Shown here in pieces: positions 21,144 to 32,954 of a stretch of DNA of 64,000 nt. Position numbers and translations under genes: made by a program. Origin of the DNA: Pyrenula massariospora (taxonomy: Eukaryota; Ascomycota; Eurotiomycetes; Pyrenulales; Pyrenulaceae); NCBI GenBank assembly GCA_021030905.1, contig JAGFMI010000004.1, positions 806,001 through 870,000 of the forward strand, written 5' to 3'. Every line of letters begins with the position of its first letter. The stretch's first letter is position 1. The notes under the pieces are model-generated. The model worked only from the letters and a program-made list of their open reading frames with translations. It was not told the DNA's origin and ran no database searches.

Positions 21144-22634
21144 TTACTGCCTAGTAAGACCTTCCAACCCTCCAACGCCCCTCCAGGCCTCCTCCGCCGT
21201 TACGGTCCCACCATCACCTTCTCCTTCTTCTCCTCCTTCCTCTCCCTCACGCCCGCGCAGATAGACCTTCTTCGCCCTCTCAACCTCCTTGATCAATACA
21301 TCATCAACAAGCGTCTCCGTCGCCCTCCACCCCTCCCTTCTCGCCTTGTTCGCCGGCCCAAATTCCGCATCCACCGCCTCCTTGTCTGCCGCCGGTGGAA
21401 CACTTGCAGGTTTCTTTTCCTTCGCTACCGATTTAGCGCCGGAGTCTACCGCGATTGTATCGTCTGGTATGTCAGACGGAGGAGCCTGGTCTTCGGATGC
21501 TGGTGCGTTGGCATCCTCCTCTGCGCCACGCTGTAAGGAGCGAAGTTCCCGGTCTAGCCCTTGGCTTTCTTGTTCGGCCCAGTGGATTTGCCGTCGGAGA
21601 AGACGGAAGAGCTGTGAGGGCGGGAGGGCCATTTCGTCGGGATAGAGTTCGCGCGCTACGTCCGATGGGTAGTAGTCCGGGGGAACGGGAAGTTGAAATT
21701 GTTGCGAATCTATGTCAATCGGTTCTCCAGAGGCGGTCTGTGGGAGAGGAGGGAGCTCAGACGTTAGGTAAGAGTTGGATGTGTCTTTGTCTTTGCCTTT
21801 GGAAGAGGAGGATTTATCGCCTTTCATGACGAGTTTTAATTTCTTTGGACCACCGTTTGAAGAAGACGGCCATCCGCCCACACCGCCACTGTGACCCCTA
21901 GGCACAGGGTCAGATGGGCGGAGAGCTTCTGTTTCGTGGACTGTCCGCATGTGCTTAGCAAGGGCATCCGAACGTGTGAAACTTCGATCGCATTCTGGGA
22001 GGGCGCAATAGAACGGTTTCTCCCGAGTATGGCTTCGCATGTGTGCTCGTAAAGCGTAACCACTGGCATGAGGCATTCCTTTTCGGTTGCAGGACTCCCA
22101 TTCGCAGCTGTATTTCTGGCGTTTAGGACCGATGTGCGCCTCGTGGATGTGAGAGACGAGGTTGTCCATGTTGCCCATATCGCCAGCTTCACAGCCATCC
22201 CATTTGCAGATAGTTACTTGGTCAGTGTCTTTACCTCCAGGCTCGTCGTCGCCAACAGTGGAGCCATATGCGGTGCTAAGGGGATGAGTGGGACCAAGGT
22301 GCGCAAAGGAAGGGGAGTTGGGGACCTCGCCAGACGTATCACTTGAGATACTCGTGGCTGGACTTCTTGGAGGTTGAGGAATGTCATCGGCGCCGTAGGT
22401 TGTTGCAGAGGCGGGTGTCGCATGGTCGTAAGCTGCCGTACGACGCCGTTTAGCCGGTGGCATTGCGCCGCGAGGTGTTGATGTTGAGGCAGAAGGGGAG
22501 ACTTCGTCGAGGAGAGATATTGTGTCGTCGCGAGAGTAGTTCCGGCCTTCGTCGGGGTCGGAAAGGTCTTCTGAGGCAATAGAGGACAGAGGGGAGTTGG
22601 GGGAGGAGTCGGGGGTGGGTGATTTGGAGGCCAT
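21144..22634 (-). CDS. C2H2 zinc-finger protein similar to INO80-complex subunit Iec1
   Basis: Intronless, 496 aa from the Met at 22634 (MASKSPTPDSSPNS, A at -3). The frame is open further upstream to 22724, but the composition changes there. Residues about 140-250 hold an atypical first finger (CKWDGCEAGDMGNMDNLVSHIHEAH) and two standard ones (CEWESCNRKG with HMRSH, and CALPECDRSFTRSDALAKHMRTVH). This arrangement matches fungal Iec1-type, YY1-like proteins that act with the INO80 chromatin remodeller. The rest is disordered, with a conserved-looking stretch (YYPSDVARELYPDEMALPPS) and an acidic Gly/Glu-rich C-terminus. Direct DNA binding without INO80 is the alternative. Confidence 0.72.
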   Translation of the reverse strand: MASKSPTPDSSPNSPLSSIASEDLSDPDEGRNYSRDDTISLLDEVSPSASTSTPRGAMPPAKRRRTAAYDHATPASATTYGADDIPQPPRSPATSISSDTSGEVPNSPSFAHLGPTHPLSTAYGSTVGDDEPGGKDTDQVTICKWDGCEAGDMGNMDNLVSHIHEAHIGPKRQKYSCEWESCNRKGMPHASGYALRAHMRSHTREKPFYCALPECDRSFTRSDALAKHMRTVHETEALRPSDPVPRGHSGGVGGWPSSSNGGPKKLKLVMKGDKSSSSKGKDKDTSNSYLTSELPPLPQTASGEPIDIDSQQFQLPVPPDYYPSDVARELYPDEMALPPSQLFRLLRRQIHWAEQESQGLDRELRSLQRGAEEDANAPASEDQAPPSDIPDDTIAVDSGAKSVAKEKKPASVPPAADKEAVDAEFGPANKARREGWRATETLVDDVLIKEVERAKKVYLRGREGEEGGEEGEGDGGTVTAEEAWRGVGGLEGLTRQ

Positions 22635-23295
22635 CTTGTCGAGATGGTCGGCCAGGGGCGGCCGAAAAAGGGTGTGTGAGAAGCTGAGAAGTGAATACTC
22701 GGCGGAGAGGATTCCGCACTGCAAGGCTGCAAGTGTTTACGAGGTAAGAATACACCCCGTTAACTTTGGGGAAATTCCAGGTCGGAGCTGAGGGCTACGA
22801 AGGGTGCGAGGGAAGGTCTCCCGAACGGGGCCATGCCAAGAACGCTCTTTGAGGAGACTCCAGTGGACAACACCAGACTGTATGCTGCAAGCCCGGAGAC
22901 GAACCAAAAGATCGGAAGGTGAGTGATCAAACCGTAAAGATGCTGGCATCAAATCAACATCCCTCGTTTCCTTGCCGAATCGACACTCCCTTAACCGTGT
23001 TTCCGGTCCAGGCTACCGCTGCTGAAAGCGGTTTAGTGCGAAAGACTGTCTACGATGCGTCCACTCAACGCTCGTAATCGCACGATCCCATGTTATCAAC
23101 CATATAGGAGGCTTCTTGCATTCGACCTCGCCTAATCACATATAGCCAATGAGGGTATTATTTGGAATTAGATTGCATGAAACAGCCCCCAATTTTCTGC
23201 GGCTTGATGAACGGAGTCCGACTTGCTAATTACAAAGCATTGGCAGTGAATCGTTACCGTATAATTTACCAGTCTGATTATCAGGTCGGGCGAAA
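22635..23295. other. Divergent promoter region
   Basis: Shared upstream region of the Iec1-like gene (minus) and the amidohydrolase gene (plus). No gene or repeat seen. Confidence 0.5.
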
Positions 23296-25110
23296 ATGCC
23301 GTTGACTGACTATCTTGGATCTTTCACTTCTTCCTCCGCCATATTGGTTGCCTTCTCTGTCATAGCCACTCTCATCTGGCCTCAAAGCGAAACATACTGC
23401 TACACGTCCGTCAAGACATTATCGCCTTCCCTCCCTACAGCCAACTGCTTCACAGTCTTAAGCTCGGGCACCTTCTCAAAGGTCTTCAATCTTGACAAAA
23501 AAGCTGCTCAAGGGTACCAACATGCCGGTCACGTATTGCCAGGTCTCTGGGATGGACACGGTCATCTACTTCCATACGGAGAATCACTCCATTCAGTCAA
23601 TCTTTTCGGATCTGAGTCACTGAATGATGCGCTACATAGAATCCACCAGTACGTGGAAAGAAGTCCAGAGCTCGGGACTAGAGATGAATGGATCAGGGGG
23701 ATAGGGTGGGATCAAGCGGCTTTTGGAGGGAAAATGCCTACTGCTGTGTGTTCTCCATAACCTCTTCCAAATTTGGATTGACCTCATGTTGATACATCTA
23801 AGGCAGATCTCGCAGATGATCACCTCTTGATCAGAAAATACATCATGCTTGATCGCGTCGATGTCCACTGCGTCTGGGTTTCTCAAGCTGTCTTGGATCT
23901 TCTACCTGATCCGCTCCCCCAACTTCCTGGTGGTGAGGTTGTCACTGACCCCGGAATGGGTGTTTTCTGCGACAACGCCATGGATTTCGTGCGACAGTAT
24001 TGGCCCCCGCCAAACCAGGCCCGCAAAAGGGAATTCCTGCGCAGTGCTGCCAAAGAGCTCAATAAGCTTGGATTAGTTGGCATACATGATGCTGGCGTCA
24101 TACCAGAAGACATGAAACTGCAAGAGGATTTGGCTAATGAAGAGGACTGGTCCCTAAGAGTTTATGGAATGTTTGAATGCCCTGTCCGAAATTCTTTTTG
24201 CCCAGCCCTTGCCCGTAAAATCTCACGCAAAGACGGCCTCCTCACAGTCTGCAGCGTCAAGCTCTTTGCAGGTAATGTCCGCCAAGCGCACTATCCGTAC
24301 TTATAGTGCTAATCTGCATGTGTAGATGGAGCTCTCGGAAGCTGGGGAAGTGCCCTCATAGAACCTTACACTGACCGCCCAACCACAAGAGGGTCTCTCC
24401 TCGTGAACTCAAGCACGCTCACTTCGCTAGCCAATTCCTGGTCAAAAGTCGGTTACCAAGTCAATATTCATGCTATTGGTGACCTCGCCAACCGTCTTGC
24501 TCTCAACGCCTTGAATTCCTCCCTCGTCTCTCTTTGCCCTCATTCTGAGTCTCTAGTAGCCTGTCAATCTTTACATCGCTTCCGCATCGAGCACGCGCAG
24601 ATCATTCATCCGGACGACCAGGAACGCATGCACCTGCTTGGAATCATTCCATCTATACAGCCTACGCATGCGACGAGTGACATGGCGTATGCAGAAACAA
24701 GGCTTGGCGCTGAGCGCACCAAAACCGAAGCCTATCGTATGCGCTCTCTCCTTCCACTGCATCCGATTCTTGGCTCAGACTTTCCTGTCGAGCCGCCGAA
24801 TCCGTGGCAGGGAATCTATGCTGCGGTAACGAGGAAGAGTCCCCATACTGGGAGAGGGAAAGATGGTGATAAAGCAGGCTGGCATCGGGAAGAGGCTTTG
24901 ACTATAATGAGTGCATTGGAGGGCTTCACAATTAATGTTGCGAGAGGAGCTTTCTTGGAGAGGAAGGCTGGTTTGATTGAGCAGGGCGCCTATGCGGATT
25001 GGGTGGTCTTAGACGAGGATCTTGAGGAGATGGACGTGGAAAGCCTGAAGACATTGCGCGTAAAGGAGACATGGGTCGGAGGGCGCAGAGTTTATCAGCG
25101 TAAAGATTGA
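23296..25110 (+). CDS. Amidohydrolase-family protein (YtcJ/AmiH-like, metal dependent)
   Basis: Exons 23296-23745, 23803-24271 and 24326-25110 give 567 aa. A hydrophobic N-terminal segment (about residues 13-29) suggests a signal anchor. The metal-site motif near the start of the barrel is visible (VLPGLWDGHGHLLPYG), followed by MPTAADLADDH, KLFADGALGSWGS (formed across intron 2), NIHAIGDLANR, FRIEHAQIIHPDD and LGSDFPVEPPNPWQGIYAAV. These are the successive metal and substrate motifs of the YtcJ branch of amidohydrolase_3. The C-terminus closes with GAYADWVVLDEDL, typical of these enzymes. The natural substrate in fungi is unknown. All key residues seem present. Confidence 0.88.
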
Positions 25111-25451
25111 GGGCGGCTAGGCTAAGTCCACAGTTGAAGATCACACACAATATGAGTGAGTCCCCTACCTTCTTGAGGAATTGCTTTTACCCCCAGCTGC
25201 GTGCATGATGAACCAAATGCATTTTTAAGCAAGCTTTGATACCCCGTGATCTGGCGGCGCCTACAATGCGCTTGCTTTGAAATAAGACAGTGAGGTTCCC
25301 ACACTGTGAAACATCTCTGTGCTGAGTCTATTCAAAATTATTTCCTACGATATGGCCCCTTTTATAATATTTGTGATTCTTACTATCTATTTAACCTATT
25401 ATATAAAATCTTGAGTTCCTTCATAACATTGCTCACCTGATAAATCACAAG
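25111..25451. other. Short intergenic spacer
   Basis: Locally AT-rich near 25360-25440, directly before the broken ORF. No gene seen. Confidence 0.45.
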
Positions 25452-26597
25452 ATGCAGTCAAACCAGCATTCCAGTATGGTATTCCCAAACAAGAACGGAT
25501 CACTCTTTGACCTACTGAACGAGCTACTGAATGCCCTTCTTCAATTCACCGACACGTTTGACGACTTCCTCAAGCTAGCTTCGACGTGCCAGCGGGTCCA
25601 GAGCTGTCTACTAGCATCAAGTCCGCAGGAAAAGTTCCTTACTGTCGCCAATATTGCCCTCAATGGATCTAGACTGCAGCCACATTTCCTCATGGCGATC
25701 TATGCCCGACAGATTGAAGAATGGGCATGACAAAATTGGGATAACCAAACCAGGTTCCGGAACACGTTGGAGCAAGGTATCCCTGGTCTTTTGAAGCTGC
25801 TAGTTGACGAAGTTGGAGGCGAGATGACTCTCGGACAAATCCGCGAGATGCAGCATCTTCGTGAAAACGTCGTCAATCCCATGGTCAGGCTTCTCGAGAG
25901 AAGCGATCAGAAATGGCATGATTTGCGTGCTTTGAATGGTTGGGCGGACGCGAACGCAACGAATCCAGGCTCTAATTGCATGCTGACTTTTTGGTATTTG
26001 GTTATTTATGGATATCTTGTTTAGCCTTTGCTGATGCAGTATATAGAGAACGGCGACTTTGATCTGATGCCAAAGGCTCGCTACAACTACCTCAGGTATT
26101 GTGTCCCAGATTGGGCAAGCTTCGGTTTTCGGCACGATACAAAAACGCCTCTTACACCTTGGCACACTAAAGATGTCGGACCATATCAGGGTCAAGAGAG
26201 GTCAGTGGATCCCCCAGCCGACTAGGTTGAGCATGATAACTTATACAATCTGAAACTCGCAGAGACCAGCTCACAATTGTACTACCGAAAACAGGTCCTT
26301 ATCATGGAGTTTATCGCTCTCAGCATGCCAATTTCTGCCCAGAAACAATACCGGCGGGAGATGTGGAGAAATCTGTTGTGCAATCTTGGTCTTGAGAGCA
26401 TGCAGATGCTCGTGACAGAGCCCCTCGGTATATCCCGGCAGAGAAGAATGCGCGAACTTTACGATAAGGTCGTTGCAATGCCGAAACCGTTTGAAAGATC
26501 CCGCTATTACTGGTTCAACAATCCAAGGACCCAATGCCCTTTGCTCAAGGAGCATATCTACATGGTCAAAGACAAAATTGACGCATTCACCCTGTAG
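25452..26597 (+). pseudogene. Unknown gene with in-frame stops, probably decaying
   Basis: One reading frame stays protein-like from 25452 to 26597 but is cut by three stops (TGA at 25728, TAG at 26022, TAG at 26223). It starts with an F-box-like or helical region (LLNELLNALLQFTDTFDDFLKLASTCQRVQ), continues with charged helices (GQIREMQHLRENVVNPMVRLLERSDQKW) and ends with KPFERSRYYWFNNPRTQCPLL. The first stop sits where a CGA Arg codon would fit and cannot be spliced out, as no GT lies near. The second and third might be removed by short introns, but phases do not fit well. I do not recognise the family. A pseudogene is the simplest reading. Confidence 0.5.
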
Positions 26598-27779
26598 TAG
26601 TGAAGACTTTCAGGTAATGTATACAAACCTTAGCCTTCTCACCACGGAGGAATTCAATCTGACTATCTAGACTATTTCTCCCTAGTGAAGCCGATTCTGG
26701 GACAGCGGTCATTTGAGCTTACCTACCTCGTAGCATTACGTCCTAAAGCTACCATGATTCACGCTGTGAGATTGTAAAGAGCCGAAGAGGTAAGTCGCCC
26801 GCAGGTCTCTCTAATTCCAGTATAGGATCCTCCGCGATGCTACTTGACATTTCCTAGTTAGGTAAATAGCTTTGGGGCGCACATATAGGAGCACAACTTT
26901 CAGTGTGGAGGGAGTGGCCAAGCATGCCGATACAGATCACGAGGACTGCTAGTATTTTGATTTCCTAACTTCGGTGGCCCGAAGTCACGTTGAGACAGGT
27001 CCTGGGACGGGAGAACATGAAGGAGGGGCATTAGCCGTCCTTCATCTCGTATGGGCTAAAGCTAGTTCTACACGTAGCAAATGGTATTTGGTAGCGAGAA
27101 CTAGGAGAAGGCGTCTGAACGCTTGGGGTTGTGTAGGACAACATGTGAGTGGTATGCATGGTGATTGGATGTCGGGCGGGAGCCGCTACCCGCGAGGAGC
27201 TTTCCCCTCCTTTTTCTCCTGATTGTTGCACGGCATGTGACTGTATGCAGGGCCACCGCCAACAGGAACTACAAACTAGCCTGCAGAGAACATCAGTTCA
27301 TACCTTACTTCCTCGGCAGCCCACCCGACCAGTCCGTTGAGCCTCTCAGCCCTATTCTCGGGTAATGGCAAGGTTGGCATGGCCGTGATGGCGTGGCGGA
27401 AACGGGTGGAGGCGGAGAAGGCGGGGCCAGCCGTTGAGCTGCTCCGCTGCCAACTAAGTTTTCTTGCGACTGAGGGGTCCTCCTCAACATGGATGCCAAC
27501 CCTCTCAATAACGCATGCGCTGCATACAATCCTCGTCTGGCCGAGATCGGATCTGCTGCATGCAGAATAACATTTCCCGCCCCTCAAATCCCTTCCAATG
27601 AGCCTGAAACCGTTCCTCTTTACCACCTCCCATTGGCGTCACGTAATTTTATGAGGAATTGCGTTGAAGCTTCTCCTCTCATGGTGAAGATGAGTCGAGC
27701 TCTCCGAGGCAATTGGTGAATGAGGCCAACCACTGGCTCCAGTCAAGTATACTTTGCTTTCCCCTAAAGTTTCGAAGCA
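26598..27779. other. Intergenic region upstream of the SulP gene
   Basis: 3' flank of the broken ORF and promoter side of the transporter gene. A 76-codon frame (27489-27719) just before the transporter start could be an upstream ORF but has no further support. Confidence 0.45.
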
Positions 27780-30700
27780 ATGGGGAGCTCTACACGCGGG
27801 AGCACGTCATCCCCGGCGGGCCGTCCACAAGCAACGCCAACACCTGCTATGGACATCTTTCAATTCGATTCAGAAGACAGAGATTCCCCTACGAGATCCA
27901 ACAATAAGTCTCCAAACTCGTCAATACATGCTCCTCAAACCATAAGACCTTCCCACTACCCGACTTCACAAGCTGTGTTACCAGGCTCGTCCCAAGTGGA
28001 TGGTGAGGACAGAAGAGCTTCACCAGCTGGTGATCCGTCATCCAGAAGTGAACGTACACGGAGCGCACGGTCCAACAGTACACACGGAGCTTCTATCGCA
28101 CACGAAAAGACACCGGCTCGTTCATTCTATCACCGCTCTTTTCATGGACCTCTAGGTAGATCATCTCTTCAGAGCAAGCTCGGTCATTGCTAATTTAGAG
28201 TGCTAGATAGCGCACAATATAGTTTCCCTGAGCTCCGAACTCACACAACAGAACTAGCTGCTCTCGCGGCTTCGGGATACCCTGCCTCTCTCTCGAAAAA
28301 TACGTCTCCGGGTCTCGACGTTGGAGACTTTGCTTCTGACGAGACTTCGAGTACGCCACGAGCTGCAGCAGAACACCAACTTGCGGCAGAAGCTATTCAA
28401 GAGACTTCCGAGCCACCTTCACCCAATGCCGATGTGCCAGTGGCGACGGCAAGCTCCAATGCTTTTGATCTAGCTCCTACCGCGTACGACGCTCCCTTAC
28501 AACAGCGGGACGATACGCACGCTAAAAGTCCACAAGATCAGCTCGCATCGGCCAAGAATCAAACCGACTTCCCTGTCATGTCCAGAAAGAGTTCTGAGGG
28601 TTCATCGCCAGAGAGTGTTGGTTTATTAAAGGGCTCAGCAACCGCACAATACGGTGCAATTGACGAAGATATGGAAAGACAGGCTCCGGGATCTGGATAT
28701 CATCAAAAGAAGCTTCACACTAGGACAAGTCGGGCTCGAGAACATAGTCGCTACCTTTTACAGGTGGTTTCTCACCCGAAAAGCTGGGACGCAACCGCTA
28801 TCTGGCGAAAAGGGTTTGTCTACCCTTCGAGTCTGCTGCCAGCGGTATTTCTTGGACTTTTATTGAACGTGCTCGATGCACTCTCTTACGGCATGATCCT
28901 TTTCCCGTTAGCAGAGCCAATCTTCTCAGATCTCGGCGCTGACGGCATATCGATGTTCTATGTCTCGACAATCGTTTCACAGATGGTGTTCAGCTGCGGC
29001 GGGTCTATTTTTCCCGGTGGCGTAGGCTCAGAACTGATCGAGGTCGTTCCTTTCTTCCATAAGATGGCCTTCATGATCATGAACCGAATTGGTGAGGACA
29101 ATGCGGAATCAGTCCTTGCCACCACGATCTTGGCTTTTGCCTTGAGCACGATTCTCACTGGTGCTATTTTCTTCGGCTTGGGAGCCTTAAAGATTGGTGC
29201 TCTCGTAGGATTTTTCCCACGTCACATTCTTATCGGGTAAGAATGCCTAACATATAATTTTGAAGGGAAAAACTGACTCACCACCTCTATCATCTAGGTG
29301 CGTTGGTGGTGTGGGCTGGTTTCTGGTCGCTACAGCCATCGAAGTCTCCGCCCGGCTGGATGGTAATATCAGGTACAATTTAGACACGCTTAAGCACCTT
29401 GTCCAGCTTGACACCGTGTTTCATTGGACGATTCCGTTATTCATTGCCATAATACTCTTGATCACCAAGCGCTTTGTCAAATCCAAATTTTTAGTAGGAG
29501 GCTATTTCATTGCAGTTGCCATCCTCTTTTACTTATTCAAATCTGCGCTGGGCTTCAACATAGTCACGTTGCAAGAAGAAGGTTGGGTTTTTGACCCTCC
29601 TGCAACAAGGAAGCCTTGGTGGCATTACTTCACTCTTTTCAATTTCCGGATCACCGATTGGCATGCTATCCTGCAAACAGTTCCAACAATGGTTGCTCTG
29701 GCATTCTTTTCTTTGCTGAACCCGCCCATTAATTTGCCCGTCTTGTCGGCTAGCACGGGCGAAGACAACATGGATGTAAATCGTGAGTTGATCGCTCATG
29801 GTGTTTCCAACGTCCTCTCAGGGTGTCTTGGAAGCGTTCAGAACTATCTGGTGTACTCCAACAGCCTGCTTTTCATCGACAGCGGTGGAAATAGTCGCCT
29901 CGCAGGCGTGATGCTAGCTGCTGGAACTTTCGGCGTCCTTTTAGTTGGACCGAGCCTGATCGGTTGGATCCCAGTGCCTCTTGTCGGAGCTCTAATCTTC
30001 CTGCTCGGCATCGAACTGCTGGAGGAGGCCTTAGTTGATACCCCGTCAAAAGTTAACAAACTTGAGTACTGCACCATTTGGACCATTGTTCTTGTTATGG
30101 GAATGTGGGACTTTGTTGTCGGCATACTAATCGGCATCATCCTAGCTTGTCTCAGTTTTGTTGTTCAGACATCGCGAAAGTCTGCAATTCGAGCTATTTA
30201 TTCTGGAGAGTTCGCGGGCTCGACAGTCCGACGACATCCGACACAATCCAAATACCTGAAAGAAGCTGGCCAGCAAACCATAGTTATCAAAGCTGCAGGT
30301 TATCTCTTCTTTGGAACGATAGTGGCTTTGGAAAACCAAATCAGGGCTCTTTTGGACGAGGAAGCATTTAAAGAGAAGCCCCTACGTTATCTGGTTGTCG
30401 ACTTTACGCATGTTTCAGGAATTGATTGTTCAGCGGCGGAAGGGTTGGTACGCATTAACAGACTTCTAAAGAAAAAAGAAGTCCGCTTAGTTATCAGTGG
30501 GCTGGAACTTGATAAAGAGGTGGGAAAGAGCCTCCATAATGTGGGACTATTCCAGGATGAAGACGGAATCGATTGTTTCGAGAATCTTAACCGAGCTCTC
30601 GAATTCTGCGAAAATAATCTCCTTGACGCATTTTACGCTCGACAAGAACTGCTCATGAAGCAACACTCCACAGAAGTGTCTCGAAGTAAATACCTCACCG

Positions 30701-31287
30701 TCCCTCAGTACAAGGGCAATCAACCTTTCACCTTCCCCGCAGAAATTGAATACTCCACTCCTCGTCGTGGCCAGCTTCACCGTGTCGCGGAGGACACCCT
30801 GCAGGATACAGCGATTGCTACCCAATCTCGGTGGGCTTCGTTCGATCAACCACTTCCCCTTATGCTCCAACTATTCGAGAACCTCTCACCAAAGAATGAA
30901 GACTTCTGGTTCCGCGCCAAGCCCTTCTTCAAGAAACAAGAAATCCCTGCTAAGACTGTATTGTACGAACGTGGAGACGCGGCAACCGCCTTCCTACTCA
31001 TAGAGCGAGGCTCCCTGCGCGCGGACTACCGATTGCCTCAGGGCCAGTACTCCGAAATCATAATGGCGGGAAGGCCGTGCGGAGAGCTTCCTTTCTTCTC
31101 CGAGACAGAGCGGACGGCGACCGTGGTGACGGAGGAGGACTCGGTGGTGTGGCGTCTCGATAACCAGGCCTGGGAGAGGTTGAGCGTAGAAGAGCCGGAC
31201 GTGGCGACGGAGCTGCTCAAGGTGGTGCTCAAGCTTAACAAGGAGAGGATGGATTCGATCACGCGGTATATCCTCACTACGAGCTGA
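27780..31287 (+). CDS. SulP/SLC26-type transporter with STAS and cyclic-nucleotide-binding-like domains
   Basis: Exons 27780-28155, 28201-29236 and 29298-31287 give 1133 aa. A disordered Ser/Pro-rich N-terminus of about 300 residues precedes the SulP membrane domain, which begins near residue 336 with [25 protein letters not shown] domain follows at about 800-900 ([20 protein letters not shown]). A cNMP-binding (CAP_ED) fold lies at about 1000-1110, with [20 protein letters not shown] and the [18 protein letters not shown] cassette. This architecture matches the fungal family of yeast YGR125W (Vsb1), which sits in the vacuolar membrane and is linked to basic amino-acid storage. Sulfate transport is therefore not assured. 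The gene looks complete. Confidence 0.9.
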
Positions 31288-32954
31288 CACTTAGCGACGA
31301 ATTTTTGAAATAATTAGCGCGGCGCTGGGGGAGGGGGGGGGGTGGTTGATCATCCCAAAATTGATGTTTGGTAGCTGTTGGCAATCTTTGCAAAAATGGG
31401 CTCTTGACCATTTCACTATACCCCGCTGTAATAAGCAAGGGTCTATAGTCGTTCTCATTGGGCCAGAACCTCCTGGCCTTTACCTTCCGAAAAGCTTTAT
31501 TCTATACTTTCAATCTACGAGCTGCAACCTCAGCGAACTCAGCTGCAGTCGTTTTCCGTTCTCTCTCTTGATTTTTTCCATCTCCTCACGTGGCTGCGTG
31601 ACCGAGGCATCGTAGACGGACCATGGAGATTTAGCGCCCCCAATGGCAAAAACTTTGAGTAAGCAGTTTCCTCACACTTTTCCTTTTTCAGCAGCGTGTT
31701 CCGGAATGGACATGTATCGGCGAGACCGAGAAAAGCGATTTTGCTCTGCATTCAAGGAAAGTGAGGATTTGGGATACGGATGAGGGGACTTTTGCCGTAG
31801 CGGGATCCGGGTCTAGGATATCTCAGCTCTGCTTCTTGCTAGGACTTGCTGCTATTGAGTGCGGCCGTGCCGTGTTGTGTCTGGCATATCTGCCACATTA
31901 TGGTCTAAAGGGGGTGTAGGTGCACACTTGGGGGGGGGGGGAAGGATTGGGAAACTTTTTTCTGGTTAGTCTATCGACTGCATATCCTCTATTAACTGTA
32001 ATCGATATGCTAACTATATTCCGGAGGTGAGGTGAGGTGAGTTGGTATCGGCGGCGCAGTGAAACCTGACTTCTCTCTCTCCCCCTCCTTTTCATCCAAG
32101 TCCAACGGTCCATGACGTTGACAAACTACTGTATAATTAACGAGGATATACTCACAAATCACCTAGCGTCTGTCCGGGGCAAACATCCCGATATTCCCTT
32201 TCCGCCCTGCTAGATCGTCCGATTCGACGTCTACATTTATCCTTCGACCTCCGATTCCCCGGCGCAGGGCGCGCCAGAAAGATCCACAGGCGGAGCGAAG
32301 TGCCTGCCTCGGGACTGGGAAATAGAATGGAAATGAGCGATGGGTGCAAGGTGGTGGGATTATGAGATCGGGCAGGTTTGTTGGGGGTATGGGTAGCGTT
32401 TTCATCTGAAAAAGTCGACTTTTGACCGCTACGCACTGTTAAGAGGGGGGGGGGGGTTGACTTGGGGCCCTAGAGTGTTCGCACTGGGGCGCCCTCGCTG
32501 ACGGATAGGCAAGATTGGCTACGATGGGCGTCCGGCCTTCTCACCGCCGTCGAATCGTGAGTATGGGTAGTGGGGCGTGGAGCGGGCGGGGGAGATTGGT
32601 GTTGAGATGGTTGTTGAGCGGTCGTGGTATGGGAGTTAAGTGTATCGTCGGTTTGGGTTCCGGTGTGTGGACGATGTTCGTTCAAGAGGCCGCCGCAGAG
32701 GGATGGAGAAGAGGGATGGAGAAGAGAGATGGAGAAGGGGGATGGGATGAGCTGGGGAGAAAGCATCTGTTTGAGGGTGGTGCGGTTGTGGAGCGCGAAG
32801 TGTGGAGACAGTCTGAATAGAGCGCGTTTCTGCAATAAGAAAATAAATAGCCGCTAAAATTGTTCAAAAGTCAATTGAGATTGTACTGTACCTGCGCTTC
32901 AAACACTTAGGTAATTTAACATTAGGATACAGTGGTCTTTGAAGGCTTTCTCCA
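31288..32954. other. Intergenic region between converging genes, with long G runs
   Basis: Between the 3' ends of the SulP gene and the GH26-like gene. It contains G runs at 31333-31342 (10), 31930-31941 (12) and 32445-32456 (12). A short GATGGAGAAGAGG tandem array lies at about 32702-32745. Frames seen on both strands are short and overlap. Confidence 0.5.
32702..32745. repeat. Short 13-bp tandem repeat (GATGGAGAAGAGG-like), about 3.5 units
   Basis: Three near-identical 13-bp units and a partial fourth follow head to tail; purine-only on the + strand. It lies in non-coding DNA. Confidence 0.75.
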
